This document shows, piece after piece, positions 1-8,108 of a DNA stretch of 64,000 nucleotides. The stretch's first letter is position 1; each line of letters starts with the position of its first letter. The notes under the pieces are model-generated. The model saw only the letters and a program-made list of their open reading frames with translations. It made no database searches and was not told where the DNA came from. The DNA comes from JABAAE01 sp905480545 (GTDB taxonomy: Bacteria > Planctomycetota > Planctomycetia > Pirellulales > Pirellulaceae): positions 1-64,000 of the forward strand of contig CALSOR010000003.1 in the NCBI GenBank assembly GCA_943788025.1, given 5' to 3'. The translations under genes and the position numbers were made by a program.

Positions 1-294
1 AGCTTGGTGACGCAATTCAATAACCACTGCCGATTGCCTGGGGCACATGATTGCATTAGCTAGATGGGCCGAATCCTACAGCAAATCGTTGTTCCACTAC
101 CCGTCAGTGATCATCAACCAATCAATACAAACAGAATCATTCGTTGGTCGAGTGCGAAATTGGCAAAAAGACTCGGGTGAAGGCCCTGATCTGTCGTTGA
201 CTTTTCAGAATAAAAACTTATATTCTTTCTTTTCCGATCGAATCCGGGTTTTTAAGGTCCGTTTTCCGATCGTGAATTCAAACAGGAAATAGAT

Positions 295-367
295 GGTCGG
301 GTAGCTCAGTTGGTAGAGCAATGGACTGAAAATCCATGTGTCGGCGGTTCGAACCCGCCCCCGACCA
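295..367 (+). tRNA. tRNA-Phe (GAA)
   Basis: A complete cloverleaf can be drawn by eye. The acceptor stem is GGTCGGG paired with CCCGACC, the D-arm contains AGCTCAGTTGGTAGAGC, the anticodon stem ATGGA/TCCAT encloses loop CTGAAAA with anticodon GAA, and the T-arm is GGCGG-TTCGAAC-CCGCC. The discriminator base is A. The 3' CCA is not encoded, because the sequence continues CTT, so it must be added after transcription. A T-rich tract follows directly. Confidence 0.97.
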
Positions 368-429
368 CTTTTTCTTTCTTGGAAAATCGGCGATGGCGAT
401 CTACGGTATCGTAGACCCACAGGCCGATA

Positions 430-461
430 AATCTTCAGGTCGATCAATCTTCAGGTCGATA
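430..461. repeat. 16-bp direct repeat, two copies
   Basis: Two adjacent copies of AATCTTCAGGTCGAT(C/A) lie between the tRNA and the 3' end of the convergent corA gene. No function is evident; this is probably replication slippage. Confidence 0.6.
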
Positions 462-490
462 AATTTGCCTCGGAGTGAGTCTCTCTCCAA

Positions 491-1618
491 TTATCGCGTT
501 TTCATCCAGCCGCGTTGCTTGAAGAACATCAGCATGGAGACGGAAATTGTTAGCATCAACAGCAACGCAAACGGGTAGCCAAAATACCAGCGTGTCTCGG
601 GCATGTTCCACCCGGACACGCTTGAGTCAAAGTTCATGCCGTACAACCCAGCGATAAAACTGAGTGGCATAAAAATTGTCGCTATGATCGTCAGCACTTT
701 CATAACCTCATTCATCCGCATGCTCATGAAAGTGAAACAGAGGTCATGAAGATCATTGCAGCTGTCTCGGCATGCTTCGGCTAAATCGACAAGGTGGTGA
801 GTGTGGTCAAGCACGTCTCGTAAATGCAATCGGGTTTCGTCTGTTATCACATTCGATTCGTTAGCAATCAAACTTCGAACCAATTCTCGGTGTGCCCAAG
901 CATCACGACGCAGCACACGCACTTCGCTTCGGAGTCGGTAGAGGTCAACGATGGGGTTATGTTTTAACGAATCACCATTCTCCTCGTCGCCAAGCTCATC
1001 TTCGATCTGGTCAAGCTTGCCAGTGTAGTGCTCTAGCACGGGGAAATACGAATCGACAATCGTATCGATTAAGGCATATGCCAAAAAATCGCTACCAAGT
1101 TTCCGGATCATGCGTTTGGTTGACTTGAGACGTTCACGAATCGGCTGGAAGCAATCCCCCGAATGTTCCTGCCAGGTTAAAACGTAGTCTTTGCCGACGA
1201 AAATGCTGATTTGTTCCCGATACAAGCCGTCGACGTGGCTAGGAAGTCGAAGCACCGTGTAAAAATGGTCAACGTATTCTTCGAATTTTGGACGTTGATG
1301 GGTATTCACAACATCTTCAACAGCTAGTTCATGCAATCCAAATTGGGTTGCAATTTTTAGGATCACCTCTTTGTTTCCGAGCCCGATGATGTTCATCCAT
1401 GTGACCGTTTCAGCCCTCTGTTTCGGCAAATGATCGACATCACAATTGGCCCAGTGGTTGAGTTCATCGGAATTAAATTGGATCACATCTACTACTGGTT
1501 GCTCCGCAAGATCGCTGATTTTGAATTCGCCAGGTGGGTTTCCAGGAGTTACTTTGCGAATTTTCTGTCTTGCGAAAGTGCGGGATTTAATGCCCAGATT
1601 GCTTCTTCGTCGAGCCAT
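491..1618 (-). CDS. corA: CorA-family magnesium/cobalt transporter
   Basis: This is a 375-residue inner-membrane channel of the CorA family, which moves Mg2+ (also Co2+/Ni2+) down its electrochemical gradient. The long N-terminal part is the acidic, helical cytoplasmic domain. Two hydrophobic segments lie at the C-terminus, and the diagnostic Gly-Met-Asn selectivity motif is at residues about 327-329, at the end of the first one. A basic C-terminal tail follows the second segment, as is usual. The ATG start is preceded by AAGGAAGC. The gene stands alone and converges on the tRNA-Phe gene. It is full length with no sign of damage. Confidence 0.95.
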   Translation of the reverse strand: MARRRSNLGIKSRTFARQKIRKVTPGNPPGEFKISDLAEQPVVDVIQFNSDELNHWANCDVDHLPKQRAETVTWMNIIGLGNKEVILKIATQFGLHELAVEDVVNTHQRPKFEEYVDHFYTVLRLPSHVDGLYREQISIFVGKDYVLTWQEHSGDCFQPIRERLKSTKRMIRKLGSDFLAYALIDTIVDSYFPVLEHYTGKLDQIEDELGDEENGDSLKHNPIVDLYRLRSEVRVLRRDAWAHRELVRSLIANESNVITDETRLHLRDVLDHTHHLVDLAEACRDSCNDLHDLCFTFMSMRMNEVMKVLTIIATIFMPLSFIAGLYGMNFDSSVSGWNMPETRWYFGYPFALLLMLTISVSMLMFFKQRGWMKTR

Positions 1619-1776
1619 TTGATTTGCTTCCTTATTCTACCTTTGAGATGAACTCTTTCCTACTGCCAATCGCGGCAGACTTCGGATGAAGCCTGACAAG
1701 GCGTGAGATCTGTTGAATCGAATTCTTCGTAACGCATTGTCAGCTAGGATACATGAGTTTTTGTTGAAGCAAGGTC

Positions 1777-2235
1777 CTAGTTCGACTTTTGATGTGCGAG
1801 TAACTTACTACCAGCGAATCGGTCCATTAAGCTTCCTGCACCCACGCCGACAAAAAGGCAGGCGATATCACTCCAAACAAACGACCTTCCAAGCATGAAT
1901 CCTATCGTCGGAACAGAACGTAATCCCACGAGCCAGGATGGTGTCCAGAGCTGGCTGAATTCAATGCCACATGTCACTAGCAGGGTTACTATTGCCAGCG
2001 TGATAATGGCGGCTTGAGGAAGAAAAAGTCTCGCAACGAAATAGCACATGAATCCCCAAAGCGTATCGGCTGAATAGGCCGCAACGATCGTAAGTAGGAG
2101 GTTGGAATACGGTTCATTTCGATAGGCTCGTGCCACTAAACCCATCGCCATGGCAACGGCGATGAACAGTAGCGATCTGTGCCGAGTGTTTCTAATCAAA
2201 CGATCGTGATAAGATGAGTTGGGTTGAATATTCAT
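1777..2235 (-). CDS. DUF2809-family small membrane protein
   Basis: This is a roughly 152-residue integral membrane protein with about four hydrophobic helices. It carries the features I associate with DUF2809: a segment with Asp-Thr-Leu-Trp in the second helix region, the Ile-Glu-Phe-Ser-Gln-Leu motif in the third, and a C-terminal Phe-Val-Trp-Ser-Asp helix. The family has no established function. The open frame extends ten codons further to a TTG (2265), but the internal ATG at 2235 is the more natural start. It is divergent from the RimK-like gene, with which it shares a short intergenic region of about 120 bp. A distant VanZ-like protein is an alternative. Confidence 0.75.
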   Translation of the reverse strand: MNIQPNSSYHDRLIRNTRHRSLLFIAVAMAMGLVARAYRNEPYSNLLLTIVAAYSADTLWGFMCYFVARLFLPQAAIITLAIVTLLVTCGIEFSQLWTPSWLVGLRSVPTIGFMLGRSFVWSDIACLFVGVGAGSLMDRFAGSKLLAHQKSN

Positions 2236-2353
2236 TAGCGAATGTGTGCAAATTCCTACCTGCAAAAGGTCAGTTCCCTCTAAGTTCTTCGTTTGGACCT
2301 ATCTAGGGTAAATGTTTGTTGCATTCGGGCCCTGAAGGGCTTAGAAGGTCATT

Positions 2354-3580
2354 ATGAAGCTTGGGATTCTCTCTCGAAGTTTAAAATGTTATAGCACTCG
2401 AAGGCTTCGAGAAGCGGCTGAACAACGAGGTCACAAAGTAAAAGTTCTCAACACGCTGAAATTCGCAATCGATCTGCGACGTGGGCACCCGGATTTGTTC
2501 TTTCGCCGACGTCAATTGACCGAGTACGACGCGGTTATTCCCCGAATTGGGGCATCGATTACCTATTATGGTACAGCGGTCGTTCGACAGTTTGAGCAGA
2601 TGAATGTGTTTTGTGCGAATTCGTCGGTTGGAATCGTGAACTCCAGAGATAAGCTTCGTAGCTTACAGGTGTTGAGTCGTCACCAGATCGGAATGCCGCA
2701 GACAACATTCGTTCGAGATAAAAGGGATGTTTTACCAGCGATTGAGCGTGTTGGTGGTGCACCGGTCGTGATTAAGCTCTTGGAAGGAACTCAGGGTATC
2801 GGAGTTCTGCTTGCCGAGACGATAAAATCCGCTGAGGCAATCGTTGAATTGTTGCAAAGTCAAAACCAAAATGTATTGATTCAAAAGTTTGTTGCCGAAA
2901 GTAGGGGCAAAGACATTCGCGCTTTCGTTGTCGGTGATCAGGTCGTCGCCGCGATGCGGCGGGTGGCTCAAGGTCAAGAATTTCGAAGCAATGTACATCG
3001 CGGTGGATTGACTGAATCCGTTGAGCTTTCGGAAGAATATACCACGACGGCACTGCGGGCTGCCCAAATCATGGGACTGCGTGTTGCTGGTGTTGATATG
3101 CTCGAAGCCAAAGATGGTCCACAAATCATGGAAGTCAATTCGTCGCCTGGCCTTGAAGGAATCGAACGATGCACGCAATTAGATGTAGCCGGAGCGATCA
3201 TTGACCATGTAGCCTCGCATGTTGATTTTCCCGAAATCGACCTTCGCCAAAGGCTTTCGGTCAGCCGTGGTTATGGCGTAACCGAAATAAATATTCCAGA
3301 AAAATCTGATTTTATCGGCAAGACGATCGAGTCGGCCGGATTCGAGGAGCAGAACATCAATGTGCTGACGCTTCATCGTGGAACATCCGTAATCCCAAAT
3401 CCGAAACGGAGTCGTGAAATTGAAGCCAACGACCGATTGCTGTGCTTTGGTAACTTGGAAATTTTGAGAAAAATTGTGCCAAAAAAGGTCCGAAGGAAAC
3501 GGCGACCAAGCGTGATGGACCTGCCCGAGTTGCCAGTTGCGCGAGAAGTTAGTGATGACGCGGAGGAATCTAGCGAATGA
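2354..3580 (+). CDS. RimK-type ATP-grasp ligase with C-terminal RCK_C-like domain
   Basis: Residues about 1-300 match RimK, the ATP-grasp enzyme that adds glutamate to the C-terminus of ribosomal protein S6 or, in related enzymes, makes other amide bonds. The N-terminal domain begins MKLGILSRS, the nucleotide-binding Val-Ile-Lys-Leu-Leu-Glu-Gly-Thr-Gln-Gly segment follows near residue 140, and the Mg2+-binding Glu-Val-Asn-Ser-Ser-Pro-Gly lies near residue 260. Residues about 310-375 add a domain resembling the TrkA C-terminal (RCK_C) ligand-binding fold, then a basic/acidic tail. That makes 408 residues against about 300 for E. coli RimK. The start is well placed behind AGAAGG. The stop overlaps the start of the next gene by four bases (ATGA), so the two are translationally coupled. 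The substrate cannot be told from sequence. Confidence 0.85.
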   Translation: MKLGILSRSLKCYSTRRLREAAEQRGHKVKVLNTLKFAIDLRRGHPDLFFRRRQLTEYDAVIPRIGASITYYGTAVVRQFEQMNVFCANSSVGIVNSRDKLRSLQVLSRHQIGMPQTTFVRDKRDVLPAIERVGGAPVVIKLLEGTQGIGVLLAETIKSAEAIVELLQSQNQNVLIQKFVAESRGKDIRAFVVGDQVVAAMRRVAQGQEFRSNVHRGGLTESVELSEEYTTTALRAAQIMGLRVAGVDMLEAKDGPQIMEVNSSPGLEGIERCTQLDVAGAIIDHVASHVDFPEIDLRQRLSVSRGYGVTEINIPEKSDFIGKTIESAGFEEQNINVLTLHRGTSVIPNPKRSREIEANDRLLCFGNLEILRKIVPKKVRRKRRPSVMDLPELPVAREVSDDAEESSE

Positions 3581-4671
3581 AGTCTGACGTAAAAGCGTCT
3601 AAACAGGATCACGACCGAGAAAAGTTCACGTGGAATGGTCGCTTCGTAGAGCCGGGTGAGACTTGTGACCTTCAGATTGCGGTCAGCGAAAGTTACAGTG
3701 GGGTTGCGGTAGAAATTCCGATTCAAATTCAGCGTGCAACCAATTCTGGGCCTACTGTTTTTGTTTCTGCCGCACTTCATGGTGATGAGATCAACGGGAC
3801 TGGAGCGGTGCGTGAACTTCTGAAGGACGATGAGCATTCATTACTGTCAGGTACCTTGATTCTTGTCCCGGTGTTGAACATTCCGGGATTTGAACGTCAC
3901 TCGCGGTACTTGCCTGATCGTCGCGATCTCAACCGAGCATTTCCAGGATCATCATCGGGAACACTCGCAGGAAGGATGGCTCAGGAGATTTTTAAAACAA
4001 TCGTTAAAAGAAGCGATTTCGGAATTGATATTCATACGGCATCCAAGCGTCGCACCAATTATCCGAATGTTCGTGGTGATTTGTCGATTCCGGAAGTCAA
4101 ACGGATGGCACTCGCTTTTGGGTGCGAAGTGGTAATGAACGGTCCGGGGCCCGTTGGTGCGATGCGACGCGAAGCTTGTAAGGCAGGATGCCCGACCATA
4201 ATCATGGAAGGTGGCGAAGTTTCCAAGGTCGAGCCAAGTATTGTCGAATCAGCGATACGCGGTGTCCGAAATGTGCTAAGAGAATTCGGAATGTTGGGTG
4301 GAGACAAAGACATTCCGGACTACCAACTGGTGATAGAGAAATCGAAATGGATTCGGGCCGATCACGGTGGGTTTCTGTCTTTTCATGTTAAACCGGGTGA
4401 TGTCGTAGCCAAAGGCCAAGCTCTTGCTACCAATGCCACATTACTCGGCCAGGAACAGAGTGCGATTTTTGCTCCCTTCGATGGGGTCGTCGTCGGCATG
4501 ACCACGTTGCCCGCGATAAGTCCCGGTGATCCGATTTGCAATCTAGGTGAGTTGCCCAAGGGAACCAAACCGTCAGAATTTCGGCGGCGCCGTCGAATCG
4601 AAGACGGTCTCGAGACTCGATTGGTGGATGAGCTTGCATCAAATGTCTTGGTGGTCAAACCAGAAGAGTAG
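3577..4671 (+). CDS. Succinylglutamate desuccinylase/aspartoacylase-family zinc hydrolase
   Basis: This 364-residue protein belongs to the AstE/AspA branch of the M14 zinc carboxypeptidase-like superfamily, which removes acyl groups from amino acids. The His-Gly-Asp-Glu zinc-ligand motif is near residue 69 and the third ligand lies in Asp-Ile-His-Thr-Ala near residue 153. The Asn-Arg-Ala-Phe-Pro-Gly substrate-binding segment lies between them. The C-terminal 100 residues resemble the beta-barrel lipoyl-like domain found in AstE/AspA relatives. Its ATG overlaps the RimK-type stop codon. The pairing suggests a two-step modification in which the ligase adds an amino acid or amide group and this enzyme trims or reverses it; that is inference. 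Confidence 0.85.
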   Translation: MKSDVKASKQDHDREKFTWNGRFVEPGETCDLQIAVSESYSGVAVEIPIQIQRATNSGPTVFVSAALHGDEINGTGAVRELLKDDEHSLLSGTLILVPVLNIPGFERHSRYLPDRRDLNRAFPGSSSGTLAGRMAQEIFKTIVKRSDFGIDIHTASKRRTNYPNVRGDLSIPEVKRMALAFGCEVVMNGPGPVGAMRREACKAGCPTIIMEGGEVSKVEPSIVESAIRGVRNVLREFGMLGGDKDIPDYQLVIEKSKWIRADHGGFLSFHVKPGDVVAKGQALATNATLLGQEQSAIFAPFDGVVVGMTTLPAISPGDPICNLGELPKGTKPSEFRRRRRIEDGLETRLVDELASNVLVVKPEE

Positions 4672-4742
4672 ACCGGTTGGGAATGGGTGAGTGGGAAGTT
4701 CAAACCGAACATTTTTGAGTCCTGCCATTTGCGTTCGCATCG

Positions 4743-4883
4743 TGTTTTTTGCCACTTTCTGTATCGCCGTTTGTCGCGTATCTCGATAAGAAGTCAACGC
4801 TTTCTGAGGAGGTATGCGATCAACTTCGCCACTTGGTGGCAAAGTTAAATCAGAAAGACACGAAGGCTTCGGACAAATCTTAG
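4743..4883 (+). pseudogene. BlaI/MecI-type repressor, C-terminal remnant
   Basis: The open stretch translates to a short peptide containing SPFVAYLDKKSTLSEEV, then DQLRHLVAKLNQKD and a TAG stop at 4881-4883. This matches the typical end of BlaI-family winged-helix repressors: a helix, the L-S-x-E-E motif and a closing helix of the E-L-x-x-L-L type. No start codon and no DNA-binding domain remain upstream. It lies immediately before the fragments of a BlaR1/M56 gene, the normal BlaI-BlaR1 order, so both appear to be relics of the same operon. Confidence 0.55.
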
Positions 4884-4917
4884 GCCTTGGATTTGGGATT
4901 CGACATTTATGTAGAGT

Positions 4918-5581
4918 TTGGGCCATCAATCGGAATTCTGGATGCGTGGGCAGGACGCTTTTTTGCTGCCACTGGCAAGGCAGGTTGCTGTTGGCGGTTG
5001 CTTGGTTGATATCGGTTACGTGCAAACCGATTCCAGCATCGGTTGGATGCTGGCTTTCTCGTATCGCTTATTTCAAATTCATTCTTGTGTTGGTTTTCGG
5101 ATGTTTTTAAAAGTTCCAATTCTCACGGCAACAACGGATTCGCTGACAGTCAATACGAGCGCAGAAGACAACGAATCGAAAAAAATACGATGGAAGAGTT
5201 GGCGGCTTCAAACCCAAGCCCCGTTGCCCCATTTCATTTGAAGAGAGGAGCCACTTCTTTGCATTCTGAGGTCAACGGCGGGTCTCCATTTCGTGACGTA
5301 AGCGGACAGGCTTGGTTTGCGGTGCTGTTCGGTTCGTGGTCTTTGGGGGGCGTCTGGTCCATTGTATTGTTGTTTCGGCAGCATTGGCTGTCCAAACGCT
5401 TGATCGATAACGGTCCGCCGTTTGTTGATCGTAAGTTTTTTGTCATTATCGAACGCTTTGTCTGAGCATGGGACTGGTCAACCCGCCGCGTTTCGCCAAG
5501 ACAAGCGATCTGGTATCTCCGATGCTAATCGGGATTTCAGAAATGGTCGGTTTGTGCACATTTCTAATTGCAAGTGGTTAG
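4918..5581 (+). pseudogene. Decayed BlaR1-type M56 antirepressor gene
   Basis: Pieces of an M56/BlaR1 membrane sensor can be read in order, but in changing frames. At 4960-5017 there is LLPLARQVAVGGCLV (first helix). At about 5033-5107 another frame gives the Tyr-Phe-Lys-Phe-Ile-Leu-Val helix. At 5289-5408 a third frame gives a Trp-Ser-Leu-Gly-Gly-Val-Trp helix ending in a basic Arg-Gln-His-Trp-Leu-Ser-Lys-Arg segment. At 5468-5581 a further frame gives PPRFAKTSDLVSPMLIGI, which matches the stretch just before the zinc HExxH motif of BlaR1. It then stops at TAG 5579-5581; HExxH and the sensor domain are absent. At least three frameshifts and a 3' truncation make it non-functional. Confidence 0.6.
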
Positions 5582-5692
5582 ACTTTAGGTTGCCATCCGA
5601 CACTTAACTTCAGTACGATGCCTTTCTTCTACGAAAATATTCAGACAACACTGATTTATTTGAGTCGCCACTTTCAACCGAATTTTTTTCTT

Positions 5693-5761
5693 ATGCGCAC
5701 AGCTCTACATTTGGGTTTACTGTTCCTAGGCATAATTTGTACAATCGCTGGTCGCGGATGA
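5693..5761 (+). other. Out-of-frame signal peptide of the following DUF1592 protein
   Basis: ATG at 5693 opens a 22-codon frame reading MRTALHLGLLFLGIICTIAG, then Arg-Gly and a TGA stop. This is a typical Sec signal peptide. The mature-like sequence VADDVKSLSQFVESHC continues at once, but in the next frame, and the open frame of the body begins only after TAA 5733-5735. One extra base (or two missing) near 5745-5757 would explain the split. It could be a real mutation, a sequencing error or, less likely, programmed frameshifting. Confidence 0.65.
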
Positions 5762-5786
5762 CGATGTCAAATCGCTAAGTCAGTTT

Positions 5787-8108
5787 GTGGAGTCCCATTG
5801 TGTTGATTGCCATGAGGGTGCAACAGCATCTGGAGGTTTCGATTTTTCGAAACTTACGCATGATTTCAAAGACCCGGAAGTCCTCAGACGCTGGGTGTTG
5901 GTGCACGACCGTTTGCAATCCGGAGAAATGCCACCAAAAGATGCTGCGCATCCACCCGCAGCTTCGAAAAAATCGACGCTCAACCTATTGCGAAAGATGC
6001 TTACCCAATCCGATCAACGCAATAGCGACGTGGTTTTGAGAAGGTTGAATCGGCATGAGTATCAAAACACGGTTAACGATCTATTCGCCATCGATGCCCA
6101 GATCATCGGGTTGCCTCAGGATGCATCAACTGATGGTTTTGACACAGTTGGCGAGGGACTAGCTGTTTCAGCCGAGGCGATGCAAGCCTATCTTGAGGCG
6201 GCGGACCAAGTCTTGGATATTGTGTTTGGTCCTGCGACTGAGCCCAAACGAATTCTCCACGAAACCAATTTATTGAAGCAAGTGGATTGGAAAGGGCGTC
6301 CGCAATTGGATTCTCAAATTGGAAAGATGTTCCGGAAAACCAAGGATGGTCTTGTCATTTTTCAATCTGGTTATTGTCCAACGAACCTTGTTAATTTTGC
6401 ACGTTTGCGCGCACCGGCTGGAACCTATCGTGGAACCTTGAAAGTCCGAGCGATTCAGTCGGAAAAACCTGTGACCCTCCGGATATATGCTGGCGATACA
6501 ATCGTCAATCGGCGTGAGAGGCATTTGGTTGGATATTACGACGTACCTCCAGAATGGACAACCATAGAATTCATCGATCGACTGGTTGAGGATGGCGGTA
6601 CGTTTCAGCCAAAATGTTATGGAACACGAGACACTCGAAAAGACGCTGATAGCTATCCTGAGCCGGGGATCGAAATCGGGGATATCGTCATTGAAGGACC
6701 GCTGGAACAATGGCCACCTGCGAGTCGCAATTTGCTACTTGGTGACGTGGACGTAAAGTCGGCGAATTCTGTTGACGCGAAAAACATCCTCGTTAATTTT
6801 CTTCCGCTCGCTTTCCGCCGAAAGATTGGTTCAGATGAGGTTCTTCCATTCGTTGCTTTGTTCGAATTGGCGACCTCGGAGGGGCGCTCATTTGAAGACG
6901 CAATTAGAGTCGCATTGAAAGCCATATTGTGCTCTCCTGACTTTCTCTTTCTTCATGAACCGTCGGAGGCGAGGCGGAATGTTGCTCCAGACGAGGCGGA
7001 CTCGATCACGCCACATGCGCTTGCAGCACGACTCTCCTATTTTCTCTGGAGTTCGATGCCGGATGAGAATCTGAGAAAGCTTGCGGATGATGGAACTCTT
7101 CGTCAGCCCCTGGTATTGCGAAGTCAAGTTGAACGAATGCTTGCATCGCCAAAATCAACTGCATTCGTCAAAAACTTTACCGGGCAATGGCTCGGCCTTC
7201 GTGATATCAATTTCACTGAACCTGATGCAAATTTGTTTCCAGAGTTCGACGAACTATTGCGAATTTCGATGTTGAAAGAGACGGGAGAATTTTTTGGAGA
7301 AGTTCTAAGAAACGATTTACAGATTACCAACTTCGTTAATGCCGAATTTACTTTTCTGAATCAACGGCTGGCAAGTCACTATGGAATTGACGGTATTGAG
7401 GGGCAGCAAATGCGAAAAGTCAGGCTGCCACCAGGCCATATTCGTGGCGGTTTACTGACCCAAGCCAGCATCCTCAAAGTCACCGCCAATGGGACTTATT
7501 CGTCGCCCGTTCAACGGGGAGTTTGGATTTTGAATAATATCTTGGGTACGCCAACTTCACCGCCGCCGGACAACGTTGGCTCTATTGAGCCTGATATTCG
7601 CGGTGCGACCAGCATTCGCGATCAATTGAATCGACATCGCAACATCGATTCGTGTAGGGTCTGCCATCGCAAGATCGATCCCCCCGGATTTGCATTGGAG
7701 TGTTTCGACCCCATTGGCGGATTCCGCACCAACTATCGGACAATGGCGGAAACGGCGAAACGTCCGTCCATAAAACAGGCACCGTTTACTTATGCTTGGG
7801 TGCGTTACAGAATTGGACTTGACGTTGATAATTCGCTATCGGACAACACCAACCAGCAAAATAAGCTAGGCGATCTTAAAACGATCACGGAAAACGTAAG
7901 ACTCTTTCGCGAAAGCATCGCATCGCGGCCGAACGACTTGGCTCGAACGCTTACAAGAAAACTGCTAACGTACGCTCTAGGACGAAAAATTGGTTTTTCA
8001 GATCGAAGGGCAATTGATCAAATCGTTCGCCAATCGCGAGTTGAAAATTATGGTTTTCGCTCGCTCATTCATTCGGTGGTGCAAAACAGGAGTTTTCAAC
8101 GTCCATGA
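5787..8108 (+). CDS. DUF1592/DUF1588/DUF1585 planctomycete cytochrome-type protein (PSD family)
   Basis: This is a periplasmic protein of the planctomycete PSD/PSCyt family, of unproven biochemical role and thought to act in electron transfer or polymer oxidation outside the inner membrane. From GTG 5787 a CVDCH haem-binding motif (residues 5-9) opens the PSCyt1-like part. The DUF1587-type segment (RRLNRHEYQNTVNDLF) follows, then a beta-rich carbohydrate-binding-like region, DUF1595, DUF1592 (LAARLSYFLWSSMPDE), DUF1588 (the Arg-Gly-Val-Trp-Ile-Leu segment with CRVCHRKIDPPGF, a second CxxCH) and C-terminal DUF1585. GTG 5787 is only the first start-like codon in the open frame; the true signal peptide is upstream in another frame. 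The stop overlaps the DUF1552 start by four bases. If the frameshift is real, the protein would not be exported. Confidence 0.85.
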   Translation: MESHCVDCHEGATASGGFDFSKLTHDFKDPEVLRRWVLVHDRLQSGEMPPKDAAHPPAASKKSTLNLLRKMLTQSDQRNSDVVLRRLNRHEYQNTVNDLFAIDAQIIGLPQDASTDGFDTVGEGLAVSAEAMQAYLEAADQVLDIVFGPATEPKRILHETNLLKQVDWKGRPQLDSQIGKMFRKTKDGLVIFQSGYCPTNLVNFARLRAPAGTYRGTLKVRAIQSEKPVTLRIYAGDTIVNRRERHLVGYYDVPPEWTTIEFIDRLVEDGGTFQPKCYGTRDTRKDADSYPEPGIEIGDIVIEGPLEQWPPASRNLLLGDVDVKSANSVDAKNILVNFLPLAFRRKIGSDEVLPFVALFELATSEGRSFEDAIRVALKAILCSPDFLFLHEPSEARRNVAPDEADSITPHALAARLSYFLWSSMPDENLRKLADDGTLRQPLVLRSQVERMLASPKSTAFVKNFTGQWLGLRDINFTEPDANLFPEFDELLRISMLKETGEFFGEVLRNDLQITNFVNAEFTFLNQRLASHYGIDGIEGQQMRKVRLPPGHIRGGLLTQASILKVTANGTYSSPVQRGVWILNNILGTPTSPPPDNVGSIEPDIRGATSIRDQLNRHRNIDSCRVCHRKIDPPGFALECFDPIGGFRTNYRTMAETAKRPSIKQAPFTYAWVRYRIGLDVDNSLSDNTNQQNKLGDLKTITENVRLFRESIASRPNDLARTLTRKLLTYALGRKIGFSDRRAIDQIVRQSRVENYGFRSLIHSVVQNRSFQRP

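Noticed and set aside
47..292. 81-codon frame before the tRNA
   Set aside because: No domain, no ribosome-binding site, low-quality composition, and it ends against the tRNA.
5043..5465. 140-codon frame as an independent gene
   Set aside because: Its recognisable part is one helix pair of an M56/BlaR1 protein whose neighbouring parts lie in other frames, so it is better explained as part of a pseudogene.
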